Source: Lactuca virosa
Lineage: Eukaryota; Streptophyta; Magnoliopsida; Asterales; Asteraceae
Assembly (NCBI GenBank): GCA_928212115.1
Contig: CAKMRJ010005634.1
Location: 250,218,732 to 250,282,731 of the forward strand
Length of the DNA: 64,000 bases
Direction of reading: 5' to 3'
The translations under genes and the position numbers were made by a program. Under the pieces are notes generated by a model. The model worked only from the letters and a program-made list of their open reading frames with translations, had not been told where the DNA came from and ran no database searches. Below are positions 33,261 to 44,887 of the stretch, piece after piece (within the stretch, counting starts at the first letter, position 1; each line of letters begins with the position of its first letter).

Positions 33261-35411
33261 TCAAAAATGTCTTCCAAAAATAATGGGAAGTTCTTCATCT
33301 TCCTTCATGTCGAAAACCACAAAATCAACTGGAAAAACAAACTTTCCTACCTTCACCAACAAATCTTCAACGATTCCTCGTAGGTTAGTGATTGTAAGAT
33401 CCGCTATTCTAAGTGTCATCTTCGTGTATTGTAGGCTTGGTAAACCAAGCTTTTTATAGAAAGAATATGGCATAAGGTTAATGCTTTCCCTCGAATTAGC
33501 TAAAGCATTTATAGAAGTAGAATTGCCAAATTCACAAAACAAAGTTAGTTGGACTGGATCTCCCATCTTGATTGGCAACCCATTGATGATTGCAGCTGAG
33601 AATAACTCATTAAGCATTATGGTTGATTCCTTTTCCAACTCCTTCCTATTAGTCATAACATCCTTTTCAAACTTTGGAAGCTTAGCCATTAATTTTAGGG
33701 GGGGCGTTTAGCGAGAGTGAAAGCACTTGTTCGATAAACTTCTTTTGTTTCGGCTCCAGAGAATGCTTGAGTTCTTGAGATGGGAATGGAGAATGAGGCT
33801 GATACAAATTAAGAGGTGAATTTTTTTCCTCCCGTGACCACGACGTGGTGAATTATCAGAACACGGTTCACATTTTTCTCTTTCAGCTCTGGGCTTCTCT
33901 TCTTCCAAATACGAATTAGGATGTATAGTAGTTGTTTCATGGGTCATAAATGGCTTCGAACGAACCTCGCCTTTAGTGTAGATTGCCAATACATTAGGTT
34001 GTTAGTTTTGGTCTTGATTTCTAGGTGGTAATCTCTCATTGACAAGTGTTGTTAGTTGCCCAAGTTGAGTCTCCATGTTCTTGATGGAAGCTTGATGATT
34101 TCTCACATTATAATCAATAGTATCATGTCTTTTTTCAGATGCTTCCATAAACCTATGAAGTACCTACTCAAAATCCATATTCTTTTCGCGTGGTGGTTGC
34201 TCTTTTTGGAAGAAACCTCGACTGGTTTGTCTATATTTTTCATCTTTTTGCTTCTTGTGCTCTTCATATGGTAACCACTCCTTTTTGGGTTTCCTCCAAT
34301 CTTGATCATACTTATCACCACTTGAGTAGAGCACTTGTGCCTTCTTGTTCCCATTTTCATCCAAATCACAATCCTTGGTCAAATGTGGTTCACTACATTT
34401 ATCACACCCAACTCTTATGGCATGGATCAATTGATCCAATTTCATCATTCACCTATCCATATTTTCTAACTTTTCCAAAATTGCAGCCATGTTCTCGTTC
34501 CCTCCATCTCCTTTACCTCTAGTAACATCCTCTTTTAGGTTATGGTACTCACGTCAGTGCTTTGCAAACTCTTCAATAAATTCTTTAATAGTTGTTGGAT
34601 CCTTCTTCATTAGTGTCCCTTGAAAGTCAAGAAGTTGTCTTGTTGTGACATTCACTCCATCATAGACAATGGACACTTCTTGTTGGAAATTAAGATCACG
34701 TTGAAGACAACTTTTAAGAAAGCCCTTGTACCTCTCCCATGCTTCATACAATGACTATCCAACCTCTTGTTGAAAATTAGCAATCTTCTTCTTGAGCTTG
34801 GAGATCTTTGAAGGTGGACTAAATTTCTCAATAAAAGCATCACAAAGATTTGTCCACGTGGTAATGGATCCGGGTGCAAGGGACTTCAACCAAACCTTGG
34901 TTTCACCGGTAAATGTCACCGAAAGCAACCTAAGTAGAACGGATTCTCTAGGCACATTAGGAACATTGAAGTAGTTGGCAATATCCTCAACTTCATCAAT
35001 ATGCTTGAATGCACCTTAATACTCTTTCCCGGAGAAAGGTATATCCTTGAGCATCGATAGAATATGTCCCTTGATCTCAAAACTTCTTTTAGCTGGTATC
35101 TCGGGTGGGACAAGACCTGGTCCATGTTCTTCATGTATCCTCTTCTTGTAATTTCCCATCGTTATTCTCCTGATATCGGATATCTCTTCAACCTCGCTTT
35201 TTATCTCTTCCTCGTCTGAACTTTATTCGGTAGATGTTTTTGGATCGTATCCAATTGCGTTCTTATCAGGCGTCTTCTCAAAACTTTCAAATCTATTTTC
35301 CAATTGAAAAGTTCTTGTTGACTCGTTATCTTTCTTATTCTTCTTTTTATGAAAAGCTGATTCTGGATCTGGAAGTGGTGGAACTATTGGAGTTTTAGAT
35401 CCTTGGTTCAT
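33261..35411 (-). pseudogene. ATH1 gag-protease frame with stops only
   Basis: A single frame of about 717 codons runs from ATG 35411 to 33261 with eight in-frame stops but no frameshift. Gag: basic N-terminus, SVTFTGETKVWLKSL, FIEKFSPPSK, SLYEAWERYKGFLKSC and DPTTIKEFIEEF. The zinc knuckle is CDKCSEPHLTKDC (CX2CX3HX4C, the Athila type). Protease: AKLPKFEKD, AAIINGLPIKMGDPVQLTL, then NSRESINLMPYSFYKKLGL. Athila proteases usually have a CDLGASINLMP motif there; the catalytic Asp-Leu-Gly is now Asn-Ser-Arg, so the enzyme is dead. Some stops fit CAG to TAG or CGA to TGA changes. Confidence 0.82.
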
Positions 35412-35625
35412 AAATCACTACAATAAAAACAAAACAAAACAAAAACACATAAAAGGAATATAAATCACCAAACTAGAAATTAACTGAGACGAGACCACGA
35501 CGTGGTTGCACCACAGAGAGAAAAATAAAATAAATTAGTGCAACCAAAGTAACTTTTTGCGGTTTTTACCCCACTAAAAGGATCGAATAACTAAAAGCAA
35601 TTAAACTATAAATCAAATAAGTCGT

Positions 35626-35643
35626 TCCCCAGCAATGGCGCCA
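35626..35643 (-). other. Primer binding site (tRNA-Asp), ATH1
   Basis: Minus strand TGGCGCCATTGCTGGGGA, two mismatches to the complement of the plant tRNA-Asp(GTC) 3' end, 7 nt from the LTR. Confidence 0.88.
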
Positions 35644-35650
35644 AAAACTT

Positions 35651-37045
35651 TGATGTGCACAATAGTACCTACTCGTTTTAAATTGATAACCTAACTTAAT
35701 TGGCTAACTATGCACTTATATGCATTGTACCTAGTCAGATTATAGAATAGCTCAGGTAAGTTAGGTGTCGATCACAGGGAACAAAATTTAGTTAAATAAA
35801 TTAACTACTTCTAATTAAATTAATAAACAAACTATGATTGGGGGTTTTTAGTGATTTTGCAAGATCAGAAGAACTTACTATCAACTAACAATTAAGCAAG
35901 CAAAGAAAACAAATTCACTTCAAGAATTAGAAGAATACTTCTTCTTAGATCCGATTTCGCCTTCTCCTATGGTTTATTTCTAATGGATGGATTATATTGA
36001 TTACCAATTTTGTAGCTATTACGATCAAATATCTAGGCCTACCAATTTATGAATTAACAAGAAATGATCATGCACAAGTCTAACACCAAATCGATAATAA
36101 GCATAAATGGGACTGTGAACGATAATAGTTACTTTCCTATGATCAAGTTAAGCAACCAAGCATAAATTAATATGAATTATGCTCTCTAACACAGTTAAAG
36201 TTACTAGCTTTAATTACTTAATCTAAGATGTGATTAATCCTATCTCTAATTATTTAATGACCATAAAAAAATTAGGAGACAAATTCATGCAATTAATTTG
36301 ATCAATTAACACACATAATCTGATTTATAAGCAATATAAACTAGAACTAAAACATGTTAGGGTTTAAATATCAAACACAAGTAAAATCAATAATAATCAT
36401 CCAATAATCGAAATCAACTCATATGGATCAAGTTCATCTTCACCAAACAGAAGTAGAAGGTATTTAGCCTCTCATTGTAGCAGAAAAACACATAAGATCC
36501 ATGTAAAATAAGCTAGACATAAGTAATGATTAGCAAACCAACTAGATTAATGTGGAATTCTTCTAAATCTTCTTCAATCCTTGAGCTCACACTTTATTTT
36601 CGATCGTCTTCTGGGTTTATAAGGGTTTTCATTCGTTATTCTCCTCATAAAACCGGTTGCATGCCTTTGGATTCGCCCTAATGTTCGGGTTTTTATAATT
36701 TCCAAAATCTGATTACCTCGTCATGGTTGACCGCCACTACGATGTGGTCCTCGAGTAAATCCCGTATTCTCCGAGTCAGCTCTGATGGTTGCGAACCTTC
36801 CATTCACCACGTCGTGTTGGAGATCACCACGACGTGGTCTTCAGTATTCTCTTCTTCTTATTTTGTTTTAGCTCCCATTTCTTGCTTCCAGCTCCTCGTT
36901 TGCTTCCTTTTCATCCTGAGCAAGTCTTCACTGCTACAAAACATATTTCAAATATAATAAGCATCTTTTATCCTAAAATAATCATAATTATAGCTAATAG
37001 TATTAGAAATATGCATTAAATACATAGTTAAATATGCACATATCA
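35651..37045 (-). repeat. 5' LTR of ATH1 (1395 bp)
   Basis: TGATGTGCAC to ATGCACATATCA. TATA-like ATTATAAAAA (minus) is at 36690-36699. Upstream palindromes are CCACG-T-CGTGt (about 36798) and CCACG-A-CGTGG (about 36827). Confidence 0.92.
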
Positions 37046-37821
37046 ACCGCTAAACCGTTGACTTTGACCAAGTTTGACTTTAGTTCAAATGGAGTAATTG
37101 AGTTGTAGATTAAGACTTGGTCCCTGGTTGTTGTCTAGGTGACCTGTGGAGCTAATGTTTGGAGTAGTGATCAGTTTAGTTGTCTTCTAGACTTTGGTGT
37201 GAGTTTTCCTCACTGTACTCGTGGGTCGAAGGCACCAAGTCCGACCCAATAGTTTGTGTTATGTATCCTTATGTATAGGATGTTACTATGTTGTAGCAGC
37301 TTGCTATGACTGGTAGATTTGTATGACTATATGTGTTAATGGTTTTGTTTATTGGTTGCATATGTTGACATTATGTGGTTGGGTTGAGGTAGTTTTACTT
37401 TGTGTTGAAGGCCAAGATACCTAGGCGGTCCAGTTGATACAGAAGGCCTAAGGGGAGCGGTCCAACTTATGCTGCAGGATCGGGAGCGGTCTAACTTATT
37501 GTTGAAGGATTAGGTGGCGGTCCAGCCTTGTGTTGTAATCCTTGTATGCATGCATCCTATATGTGTTGTGTGGGAGGGTATTGTCGGGAAACTTTCTAAG
37601 CTTTGGCTTATACTTTTTGGTTTTATGGTTTCAGGTACATCGGACGACCGGGGCAAGGCGAAGGCATGATCATACCCATCCTCCTACTGATATATGTTTT
37701 GAGAGATTTTGATACACTAATTTTATGGATTTGTATTGGTACAATAATTGATTATATTTTGGGTTGTGGAAATGTTTTACAAAAATGAAAATTTTTTATC
37801 ATGATTTTTTGGGATGTTACA

Positions 37822-38935
37822 GTATCCGTATCGTGTATTCGTGTCGTGTCACTCACAGATTTGTGTATTCGTGTCTCGAATAGCCATGTCTAACTACGGG
37901 TATCAGCATGCGTGTTGGGTCCCTATAATTCTTGGTGAGGTGACCCTTCCTGACATAATTTTTGTAGACATGACAGACACTTTTGTGATGGTAATTATAC
38001 TGGTCGTACCTTGGAAACCTTCTCGTATATGGCCTTGACGGGTTGGTTGTTGTCGTCGTTGTTGTTGTTACGACTGCATAGGCCTTCACCGCCTCTAGCT
38101 TCTTTTTTGATGTCTGTCTTCCTTTCCCTCGATAATCCTTTCCATATTTCCTTGTATTGTTTCTTGACGTCGGGAGGTCAGTCTTCTAAACCGTGGTACC
38201 TCGACAGATCTCTTGATTGGTTAGGCTAAAAGCCAGCCGCTTAACATTATCATATGTGGTTGGTTTAGAAGTAGTGACTAACCATTAGATAGGTTGGGGC
38301 AATACGCAGGTGTATCTCTCTATCTTCTTGTATTCGGAAGTGACTAATCCATGGCAAAGGTTGGCAAGGTCATTAAAATGACTAGTGTACGCTGCAAAAT
38401 CAGCCTTCTTCATAGTTAGATTCAACAGCTCCTGCTCGAGCTTCTGCATCTCTTCCAGAGGATAGTATTTGTCAATCAGGATTTGCTTGATCTCGCTCCA
38501 AGGCATGGCGTTGGCGATACTAACAACCATAATCTTAGTGTAAGTGTTCCACCAAGTCAAATTTATGTCTATCAAAGTACAAGCAATGAACTTCACCTTG
38601 CAATCTTCCATGCAAAATCTGATTTCAAACACAGATTCCATTTTCTTCATCCATATGGTCAATCCGACCACTCCCTCATTACCATAGAAGGTTTTTGGTT
38701 TGAAATTCATAAAGTCCTTGTAGGATCGAGTCCGTGAAGAACCTCGGTTATCACCTTGGGTGTCGTCACCTCCAGTTCCTCCATCCTGACTGGATCCAGT
38801 ATTTGTAGCAGCTTCAAAGTTAGCTAACGCATCTACGATGCGTTGAGAAATTAAAGCCTCAATGGCTGCTGAATCCATTGTAACTGGTTATGCTTGGGTT
38901 CCGTGGTTTCTCCTTGTGACTCTTCTTTGAGGCAT
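37822..38935 (-). pseudogene. Element F gag
   Basis: The start at ATG 38935 (MPQRR, like MPPRR in element A) is followed by one stop, then the long frame from 38878. This contains AAIEALISQRIVDALANFEA, a Gly/Ser/Asp-rich linker, YKDFMNFKPKTFYGNEGVVG, WMKKMESVFEIRFCMEDCKV, LTWWNTYTKIM, YPLEEMQKLEQELLNL and FNDLANLC. After frame changes come a basic/Thr-rich linker and a decayed zinc knuckle (CHVYKNYVRKGHLTKNY), in which the second and last Cys are Tyr. It stops at 37822 against the P3 LTR end. Protease and pol are gone. Confidence 0.85.
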
Positions 38936-39439
38936 ATTTAGATTCTAATAGAGTTAGCATAAAATGGTGTTAGTTGCTTGAAGCCCTTGGCCAGTCGTAT
39001 ATAATGATGACTTATCCTCACCTCGAGAGTTAGTATATTTTGTAAGGATTCATGAAAAATTGACGTGTCATGATTCATGATATTGTAAGCGATAATTAGA
39101 TAAGTTTGTTTACATCCTCACCTCGAGAGTTATTTTCTGGAATCCACACTGTTGAACATAATATAACACATTGCTTTATAATATAATTACATATTTTCAT
39201 TTGTAATGATATGATTTTTGTTTACATTGTGGCTCCTAGAACCACCTAAAACATGTGGTTATGAGAGGAAAAGTGGGGTATTTTTACATCAAAAGAAACT
39301 GCATCAAAACCCGTAAGGGTACTACATACTTACATACAAACTTTTTCATTAGCCCTAACCAAAAAGTACAACAATCCCTCTCTGAGTTTTCTACCATAAA
39401 CCGAAATAAATTCCTAGTAATGTAATCAATTGGGTCAAT
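38936..39439 (-). other. Element F leader between upstream ORF and gag
   Basis: Noncoding, AT-rich. It contains a direct repeat of the phrase CTCACCTCGAGAGTTA at about 39017 and 39117. It ends at the ATH2 insertion (flank TCAAT). Confidence 0.55.
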
Positions 39440-40957
39440 TGATACGTGTGGAATTTACTAGTTTTAATCCTACAAACTTAAACACAAAGACAAACACACG
39501 AAAGGCAGTGTACTTATCGATTAGCATTTTAGTTCAGGTAAGTATGGTATCGAACACAGGGAACGGTAAATAATTAAAATAAGTACTAGTATTACCTAAA
39601 TAAAACAAGTAATAAAAAGGAGTTTTCTCTAGTTTTGCAAGACTAGAAACTTAAGCAATTACTAAACACTTAAACAAAAGACAATTAACAACTAAGGAGA
39701 AACAAAAGACAACTAGATTCAAAGATATAAAAGAGAGTTTCGTTTAGATTTCGATTCACTTATTCCTATGGTTGATTTCGTGGCAAGTGCAATGGATTAA
39801 TATGTCCTTGGTTACTGATTTCTAATGTGATTAGGTTCATGTTCACTATTACTAATCCTTTAGCAAATAAGTTAATTCAAACAATGGCCAGTTGATTAAA
39901 CTAACAGATTTCCTAGTGTTCAGTTCGAATCAAGCAAGACTTGTAATATTGGTTAACTAAATTTGTTAATTCAATTAACTCATATGTGGTTGGTCATCAC
40001 ATACTCTCACACATTAAATTACTTATTTTCTACTTAACCCTAGGTTCATGTTCACTAATACTAGGCATACAATCTTGTTTTCACAAAACTATATGATTCA
40101 AGCATTTAAGAAGATATTCATACAACTCAAAATACTTGGTTGTTAACAGAAACTAATTATCATTAACACATAAGGATCTTTTAACAAGCTTAACAAGATA
40201 AATAACCAAATCAAATTAATCCAAGCCACTCAATCAAATCATATTCATAAGATCATCTAGTCTAAAGAGAAGTACGAAGCTTTTAGCTCATAACTACATA
40301 AAATAACATCCTAAAATCAAAATCTAATGATTCAAGCATGATTAAAAAAAAAAGATTAAGAGAAAAGTGATACTTTTATGCCTTTGATCTCTTCAAACTT
40401 GAACTTCTAGTTGAAAATCGAAAACAAGGGCTTCTCAGAACCTCTCTAGCCTCCAAAATTTGTCAAAAACTTCCAGCATAAGTTAGGGTTTCGAATGATA
40501 ACGTTCTATATATATTCTGAAAAACAGAGCAACTCGTCAAGTTTTATGGAAAAACTCGTCGAGTTTCTCACTTAAATCGTGTGTACGGCAAGTCACGAAT
40601 TCGTCGGGAATTTTCATCTCAACTTGTCGAGTTGATGGACCAACACGTCCAGTTGTGTTTTGAATCAACATTTTCTCAAAACACGAAAGTCGTCCGAAAT
40701 TGTGTCTAGTTTTCAGAACATACTGTCCAACAACACTGACGAGGGGTGAAGCTGTCCAACAATATTCTTCTTTCTTCAAAATCCAAGATCCAAGCTTCCA
40801 ATCGCCAATTCCGCTTCCTTTTTCTCCCGAGCATGTCTTTATTGCTGAAAATGGAATTTTAAAACTAATTAAGCATCTTTTGTTCATTAAATGAGATAAA
40901 ATCAACATAAAGTATTAAGATAATGCATGAATTTTATAACTAAATATGCCCATATCA
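39440..40957 (-). repeat. 3' LTR of ATH2 (1518 bp)
   Basis: It matches 43332-44887 throughout. The TATA-like minus-strand TATATATAG is at about 40507-40516. ACTCG-T-CGAGT is at 40553-40563 and a decayed copy at 40532-40542, both just upstream in sense. Confidence 0.92.
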
Positions 40958-40972
40958 GAATACCCCATACTT
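40958..40972 (-). other. Polypurine tract of ATH2
   Basis: Minus strand CAAGTATGGGGTATTC next to the LTR, the same layout as ATH1. Confidence 0.75.
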
Positions 40973-42757
40973 GACTTTTGTTTGCCCCTAAGCAAAAATG
41001 AATTTTAACACACCAATACCACATAAGACAATCCCAATCGAACCCAACCATTATGTCAAGACCATAACACATGCATTTGTGTCTAAAATTTTTCCTAAGG
41101 ACCCCCCTAATCCTAAATACTTACAATCCTCATAAACACTCGCCCACTTGTTTTGAACAACGCTCATTTTATGCATCCCTCCGAATCCATCCGTAGAAAA
41201 CTTTCTTAACCTCAAGGAATATTTGGTTAAACCCCCAAGCATACATATGGTAAAATAACCTAGAAAAGAAAAATTACAATAAAAATAAAAAATGTTGATA
41301 ACGTGATAACTTTTGGCTTGAATCTTCAATAATTTGCAGCTTTTCTTCAATGTATTTCTTCTTTGTCTTCATAGTTTTGTATATTCTTTCAAACCTTTCA
41401 ACACTCTTTTTTTTAACCACACTTTTTTTTCACTCAAACTAAAAACCTATAAAAAATATGCTTACGCAAGGGGATTTAACTTCATGCTTTATTGATTAAA
41501 GGCATCAGTCTTATGTGCAATGACTACTTAAGCTTTCCTGGATAAATTTCAAGTACACGATGCTTAACATGTTGCGTCCCTCAAACTAAGCAAGGTTGTG
41601 TTTTTGTTCCATGATTTCACTAGAATAAAGGGAGGCACAAATGCACTAAAACGTATATTGGCTCAACTAAACATTTAGGTTTTCAAGGAATTATCAAACA
41701 CAATACTAGCATGGAATCCTAATTGCCTTTACCATGATTTTCTAAATTAACCCTAACAATTTTTATGTAAAATTTTAAAAAAAAATTATACATAGGATTC
41801 TAATGTCACTAATGTAACCGACCCCCTACCCCACACTTAATTTATGCAATGTCCCCATTGCATGTTAAAACAATTAAAGAACATAAAAGTAAAGAGAGAA
41901 ATGGAACAGACTCCCCTGGGATAGAAGTTGCGAGGTTGATCTTCTTCTTTTTAAGCTCCATCTTCAGCTGACTTTGGCATGGGAACAACTCATCCACGCC
42001 TTGGGTGTCAAACTTCTCGTGTGGTTGACAACTCTAAATATTCAGAAAAAAGCTTCTTGGAATCACCTAGAAATGGTATTCGAAAATATAGCCAATTGCC
42101 GTCTTGAATGGAATCAAATCGAAGACATGAAAATAAGAAACTGAGCAACTTGTCGAGTTTAAAGTGGAGACTCGTCGAGTTAGATCGTGACTCAACAGAA
42201 ATCGGGAAATTCCTCTTCAAGTCGTCGAGTTATAAGGGTGCACTTGACGAGTTTTCAGCTCTGATCGGGCAGTTTCTTCTTTCTGCTTTATTTATAATTT
42301 TGTGTTCAAGGAGGGTATTAGGGTAATACACCTCCTCTGTTTCTTCAGCAACGAGACTCTTTTTGAACCATTTTAAGCATCAGACTCATAGTTTGACTCA
42401 AATCTTCTAATCTTCTCGTAATCGACTCGACCCCTCACTCTAATTCTCCCACGCTTTTAATTATAAGATCAACTCTAACCCTAAACTCCTAAAAAGATCA
42501 AAAACAAAAAAACTAAATAATAACAGGAAAACAAACATTAAATTTAAATCCTAAATTACCCCTATTTACTATAAGAAAGAAAAAAAAATCAAACTCAAAC
42601 GACGGGTTGCCTCCCGCAAGAGCTTCTTTTTGTGCGAGTCTTTAGCTGGACTCTCAACTTAATAAACTTATAATAAACTTGATGCCATTCCATCCGTTAC
42701 ATTGAATATTTTCTTTGGACCAATTTGTGAAATTTTGCGCTTTGCTTCTAAAATTGG
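40973..42757 (-). other. Noncoding 3' internal region of ATH2
   Basis: No gene. The first 0.9 kb matches ATH1 30921-31860. At 42150-42255 there are four ACTCG-N-CGAGT type palindromes (for example AACTTGTCGAGTT and GACTCGTCGAGTT). GGTTGCCTCCCG at about 42605 is shared with ATH1. Confidence 0.65.
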
Positions 42758-43213
42758 CTAGACGAGCTTGAATTTATAAAACCCAAGAATCTTGATAAGG
42801 GTTGGGACAAGTTGGATACTAGTAAGGAATGGATCACGCTTCAGAACTTTCTCCAAAGTTGGAGTCGTCACCCCATGCTTCGAAACACAAACCGGAAAAA
42901 CAAGAGGCCACGTTGTGGTAATGATCAACTTACGACTTGGCTCCTGCAACTCAACTTGTTCTTGTTCTTTGTCTGACCCCTCTGTCAGCAATCTTTCTAG
43001 CTCCTCCAAGTCTCTTTCTGGATTAAATTCTTCATCTTTTAACTCTAGCTCTTGTAACTCAGATTGTTCTTGTTTGTTGGGAAAGATGTTATCTAACCAT
43101 CTTCCAAATTTCTTCAAATCATCACCTGAGTCATACTCCTCATCTTCTTGCTCAAATTCCTGTACTACTTCCTCAAGAAAAGCATCAAGAGTATCGACAT
43201 TTGGAAAATACAT
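42758..43213 (-). CDS. ATH2 acidic ORF (151 aa), unknown
   Basis: This is the only ORF of ATH2, about 95 bp from the PBS where gag would normally start. The first two thirds are strongly acidic (EEVVQEFEQEDEEYDSGDD, ELQELELKDEEFNPERDLEE). The last third is hydrophobic/basic (ITTTWPLVFPVCVSKHGV, then a Leu/Ile-rich end). It may be the piece of Athila ORF that lies after protease, brought next to the PBS by deletion: downstream sequence after its stop (about 42605-42650) resembles the sequence after the ATH1 tail. Whether it is translated is unknown. Confidence 0.5.
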   Translation of the reverse strand: MYFPNVDTLDAFLEEVVQEFEQEDEEYDSGDDLKKFGRWLDNIFPNKQEQSELQELELKDEEFNPERDLEELERLLTEGSDKEQEQVELQEPSRKLIITTTWPLVFPVCVSKHGVTTPTLEKVLKRDPFLTSIQLVPTLIKILGFYKFKLV

Positions 43214-43307
43214 AATAATAAAAACAGAAAACTCGTAACTTTATATGAGATAAATCTCACACAAAGGATCGATAATACTAGCAAATAAAATCAACTATTA
43301 GAATCGT

Positions 43308-43325
43308 TCCCCGGCAACGACGCCA
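43308..43325 (-). other. Primer binding site (tRNA-Asp), ATH2
   Basis: Minus strand TGGCGTCGTTGCCGGGGA, one mismatch to the complement of tRNA-Asp(GTC), 6 nt from the LTR. Confidence 0.9.
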
Positions 43326-43331
43326 AAAACT

Positions 43332-44887
43332 TGATACGTGTGGAATGTACTAGTTTTAATCCTTCTAATTTAAACACAAAGACAAACACAGGGAAGTGCA
43401 ATGGATTAATGTGTAAGTATAGTACCTATCGATTAACAGTTTAGTTCATGTAACTATGGTATCGAACACAGGGAACGGTAAACAATTAGTATTACCTAAA
43501 TAAAACAAGTAATAAAAATGGGGTTTCTCTAGTTTTGCAAGACTATAAACTTAAGCAATTACCAAACACTTAAACAAAAGACAATTAATAACTAAGGAGA
43601 AACAAAAGACAACTAGATTCAAAGATATAAAAGAGACTTCCATTTAGATTTCGATTCACTTATTCCTATGGTTGATTTCGTGGCAAGTGCAATGGATTAA
43701 TGTGTCAATGGTTACCGATTTCTAATGTGATTAGGTTCATGTTCGCTATTACTAATCCTTTAGCAAATAAGTTAATTCAAACAATGGCCAGTTGATTGAA
43801 CTAACAGATTTCCTAGTGTTCAGTTCGAATCAAGCAAGACTTGTAATATAGGTTAACTAAATTTTTTAATTCAGTTAACTCATATGTGGTTGGTTATCAC
43901 ATATGCTCACACATTAACTTACTTATTTTCTAGTTAACCCTAGTTTCATGTTCACTAATACTAGGCATACAATCTTGTTTTCACAAAACTATATGATTCA
44001 AGCATTTAAGAATATATTCATACAACTCAAAATACATGGTTGTTAACAGAAACTAATTATCATTAACACATAAGGATCTTTTAACAAGCTTAACAAGATA
44101 AATAACCAAATCAAATTAATCCAAGCCACTCAATCAAATCATATTCATAAGATCATATAGTTTAAACAGAAGTATGAAGCTTTTAGCTCATAACTACAGC
44201 AAATAGCATCCTAAAATCAAAATCTAATGATTCAAGCATGATTAAAAAAAGATTAAGAGAAAAGTGATACTTTTATGCCTTTGATCTCTTCAAACTTGAA
44301 CTTCTAGTTGAAAATCGAAAACAAGGGCTTCTCAGAACCCCTCTACCTCCAAAAGTCGTCCAAAACTTCCAGCATAAGTTAGGGTTTCGAATGATAACGT
44401 TCTATATATATTCTGAAAAATAGAGCAACTCGCCGAGTTTTATGGAAAAACTCGTCGAGTTTCTCACTTAAATCGCATGTACGGCAAGTCACGAATTTGT
44501 CGGAAATTTTCATCTCAACTCATTGAGTTGATGGACCAACTCGTCGAGTTGTGTTTGGAATCAACATTTTCTCAAAACACAAAAGTCATCCGAAATTGTG
44601 TTTAGTTTTCATAACATTTTGAATCTCGTCAATCGGAGTTACGAGTCATGAGATATGGCCAAAACACCGATGAGGGGTCAAGCTGTCCAGCAACATCCTT
44701 CTTTCTTCAAAATCCAAATCCAAGCTTCCAATTGCCAATTCCGCTTCCTTTTTCTCCTGAGCATGTCTTTATTGCTGAAAATGAAATTTTAAAACTAATT
44801 AAGCATCTTTTGTTCATCAAATGAGATAAAATCAACATAAAGTATTAAGATAATGCATGGATTTTATAACTAAATATGCCCATATCA
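43332..44887 (-). repeat. 5' LTR of ATH2 (1556 bp)
   Basis: TGATACGTG to CCCATATCA. ACTCG-C-CGAGT is at 44428-44438, ACTCG-T-CGAGT at 44450-44460 and about 44541, with the TATA-like TATATATAG at about 44402-44410. Confidence 0.92.

Larger units (their letters stand above)
29524..37045 (-). mobile_element. ATH1: Athila-like gag-protease element without pol
   Basis: LTRs are at 29524-30904 (3') and 35651-37045 (5'). The TSD is ACCGT (29519-29523) and ACCGC (37046-37050), one transition apart. The PBS matches tRNA-Asp, which Athila-type gypsy elements use. The internal 4.75 kb carries gag and protease only, then noncoding DNA to a PPT. I find no RT, RNase H or integrase. It is inserted in the P3 LTR. 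It matches the idea of terminal-repeat retrotransposons with only a GAG domain, or a pol-deleted Athila. Confidence 0.88.
26301..37821 (+). mobile_element. Element P3: 5'-truncated Ty3/gypsy copy, plus strand
   Basis: It starts inside RNase H (ANVVTDALSHK) at about 26301 and continues through integrase and the C-terminal tail to a PPT and a full 3' LTR (27859-37821). That LTR is stretched by a MITE and ATH1. On the left it abuts the F LTR and on the right F gag, both on the opposite strand. As with P1, the missing 5' half of P3 coincides with missing host pol. Confidence 0.8.
27859..37821 (+). repeat. 3' LTR of P3 (about 1.83 kb net, with two insertions)
   Basis: It starts TGTAATGCC and ends GGGATGTTACA. 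Removing the MITE (27986-28592) and ATH1 with its TSD (29524-37050) leaves about 1830 bp. Palindromes of the CCACG/CGTGG type occur at 27927, 28622, about 29386 and 29457-29467 (perfect CCACG-A-CGTGG). The part after ATH1 resumes at 37051 and has degenerate GGTCCA-based repeats at about 37430-37530. Confidence 0.82.
39440..44887 (-). mobile_element. ATH2: gag-less Athila-like LTR element
   Basis: LTRs at 39440-40957 and 43332-44887 start TGATACGTGTGGAA and end GCCCATATCA. The TSD is TCAAT (39435-39439) and TCAGT (44888-44892), one transition apart. The PBS is tRNA-Asp type. The internal region is only 2.4 kb with one acidic ORF. I see no capsid core, zinc knuckle, protease or pol. It shares its 3' noncoding region with ATH1. 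It is inserted in element F between the upstream ORF and gag. Confidence 0.88.

Noticed and set aside
34056..34522. Plus-strand ORFs of 72 and 110 aa rich in hydrophobic residues
   Set aside because: Antisense to the ATH1 gag frame, which has a recognisable zinc knuckle.
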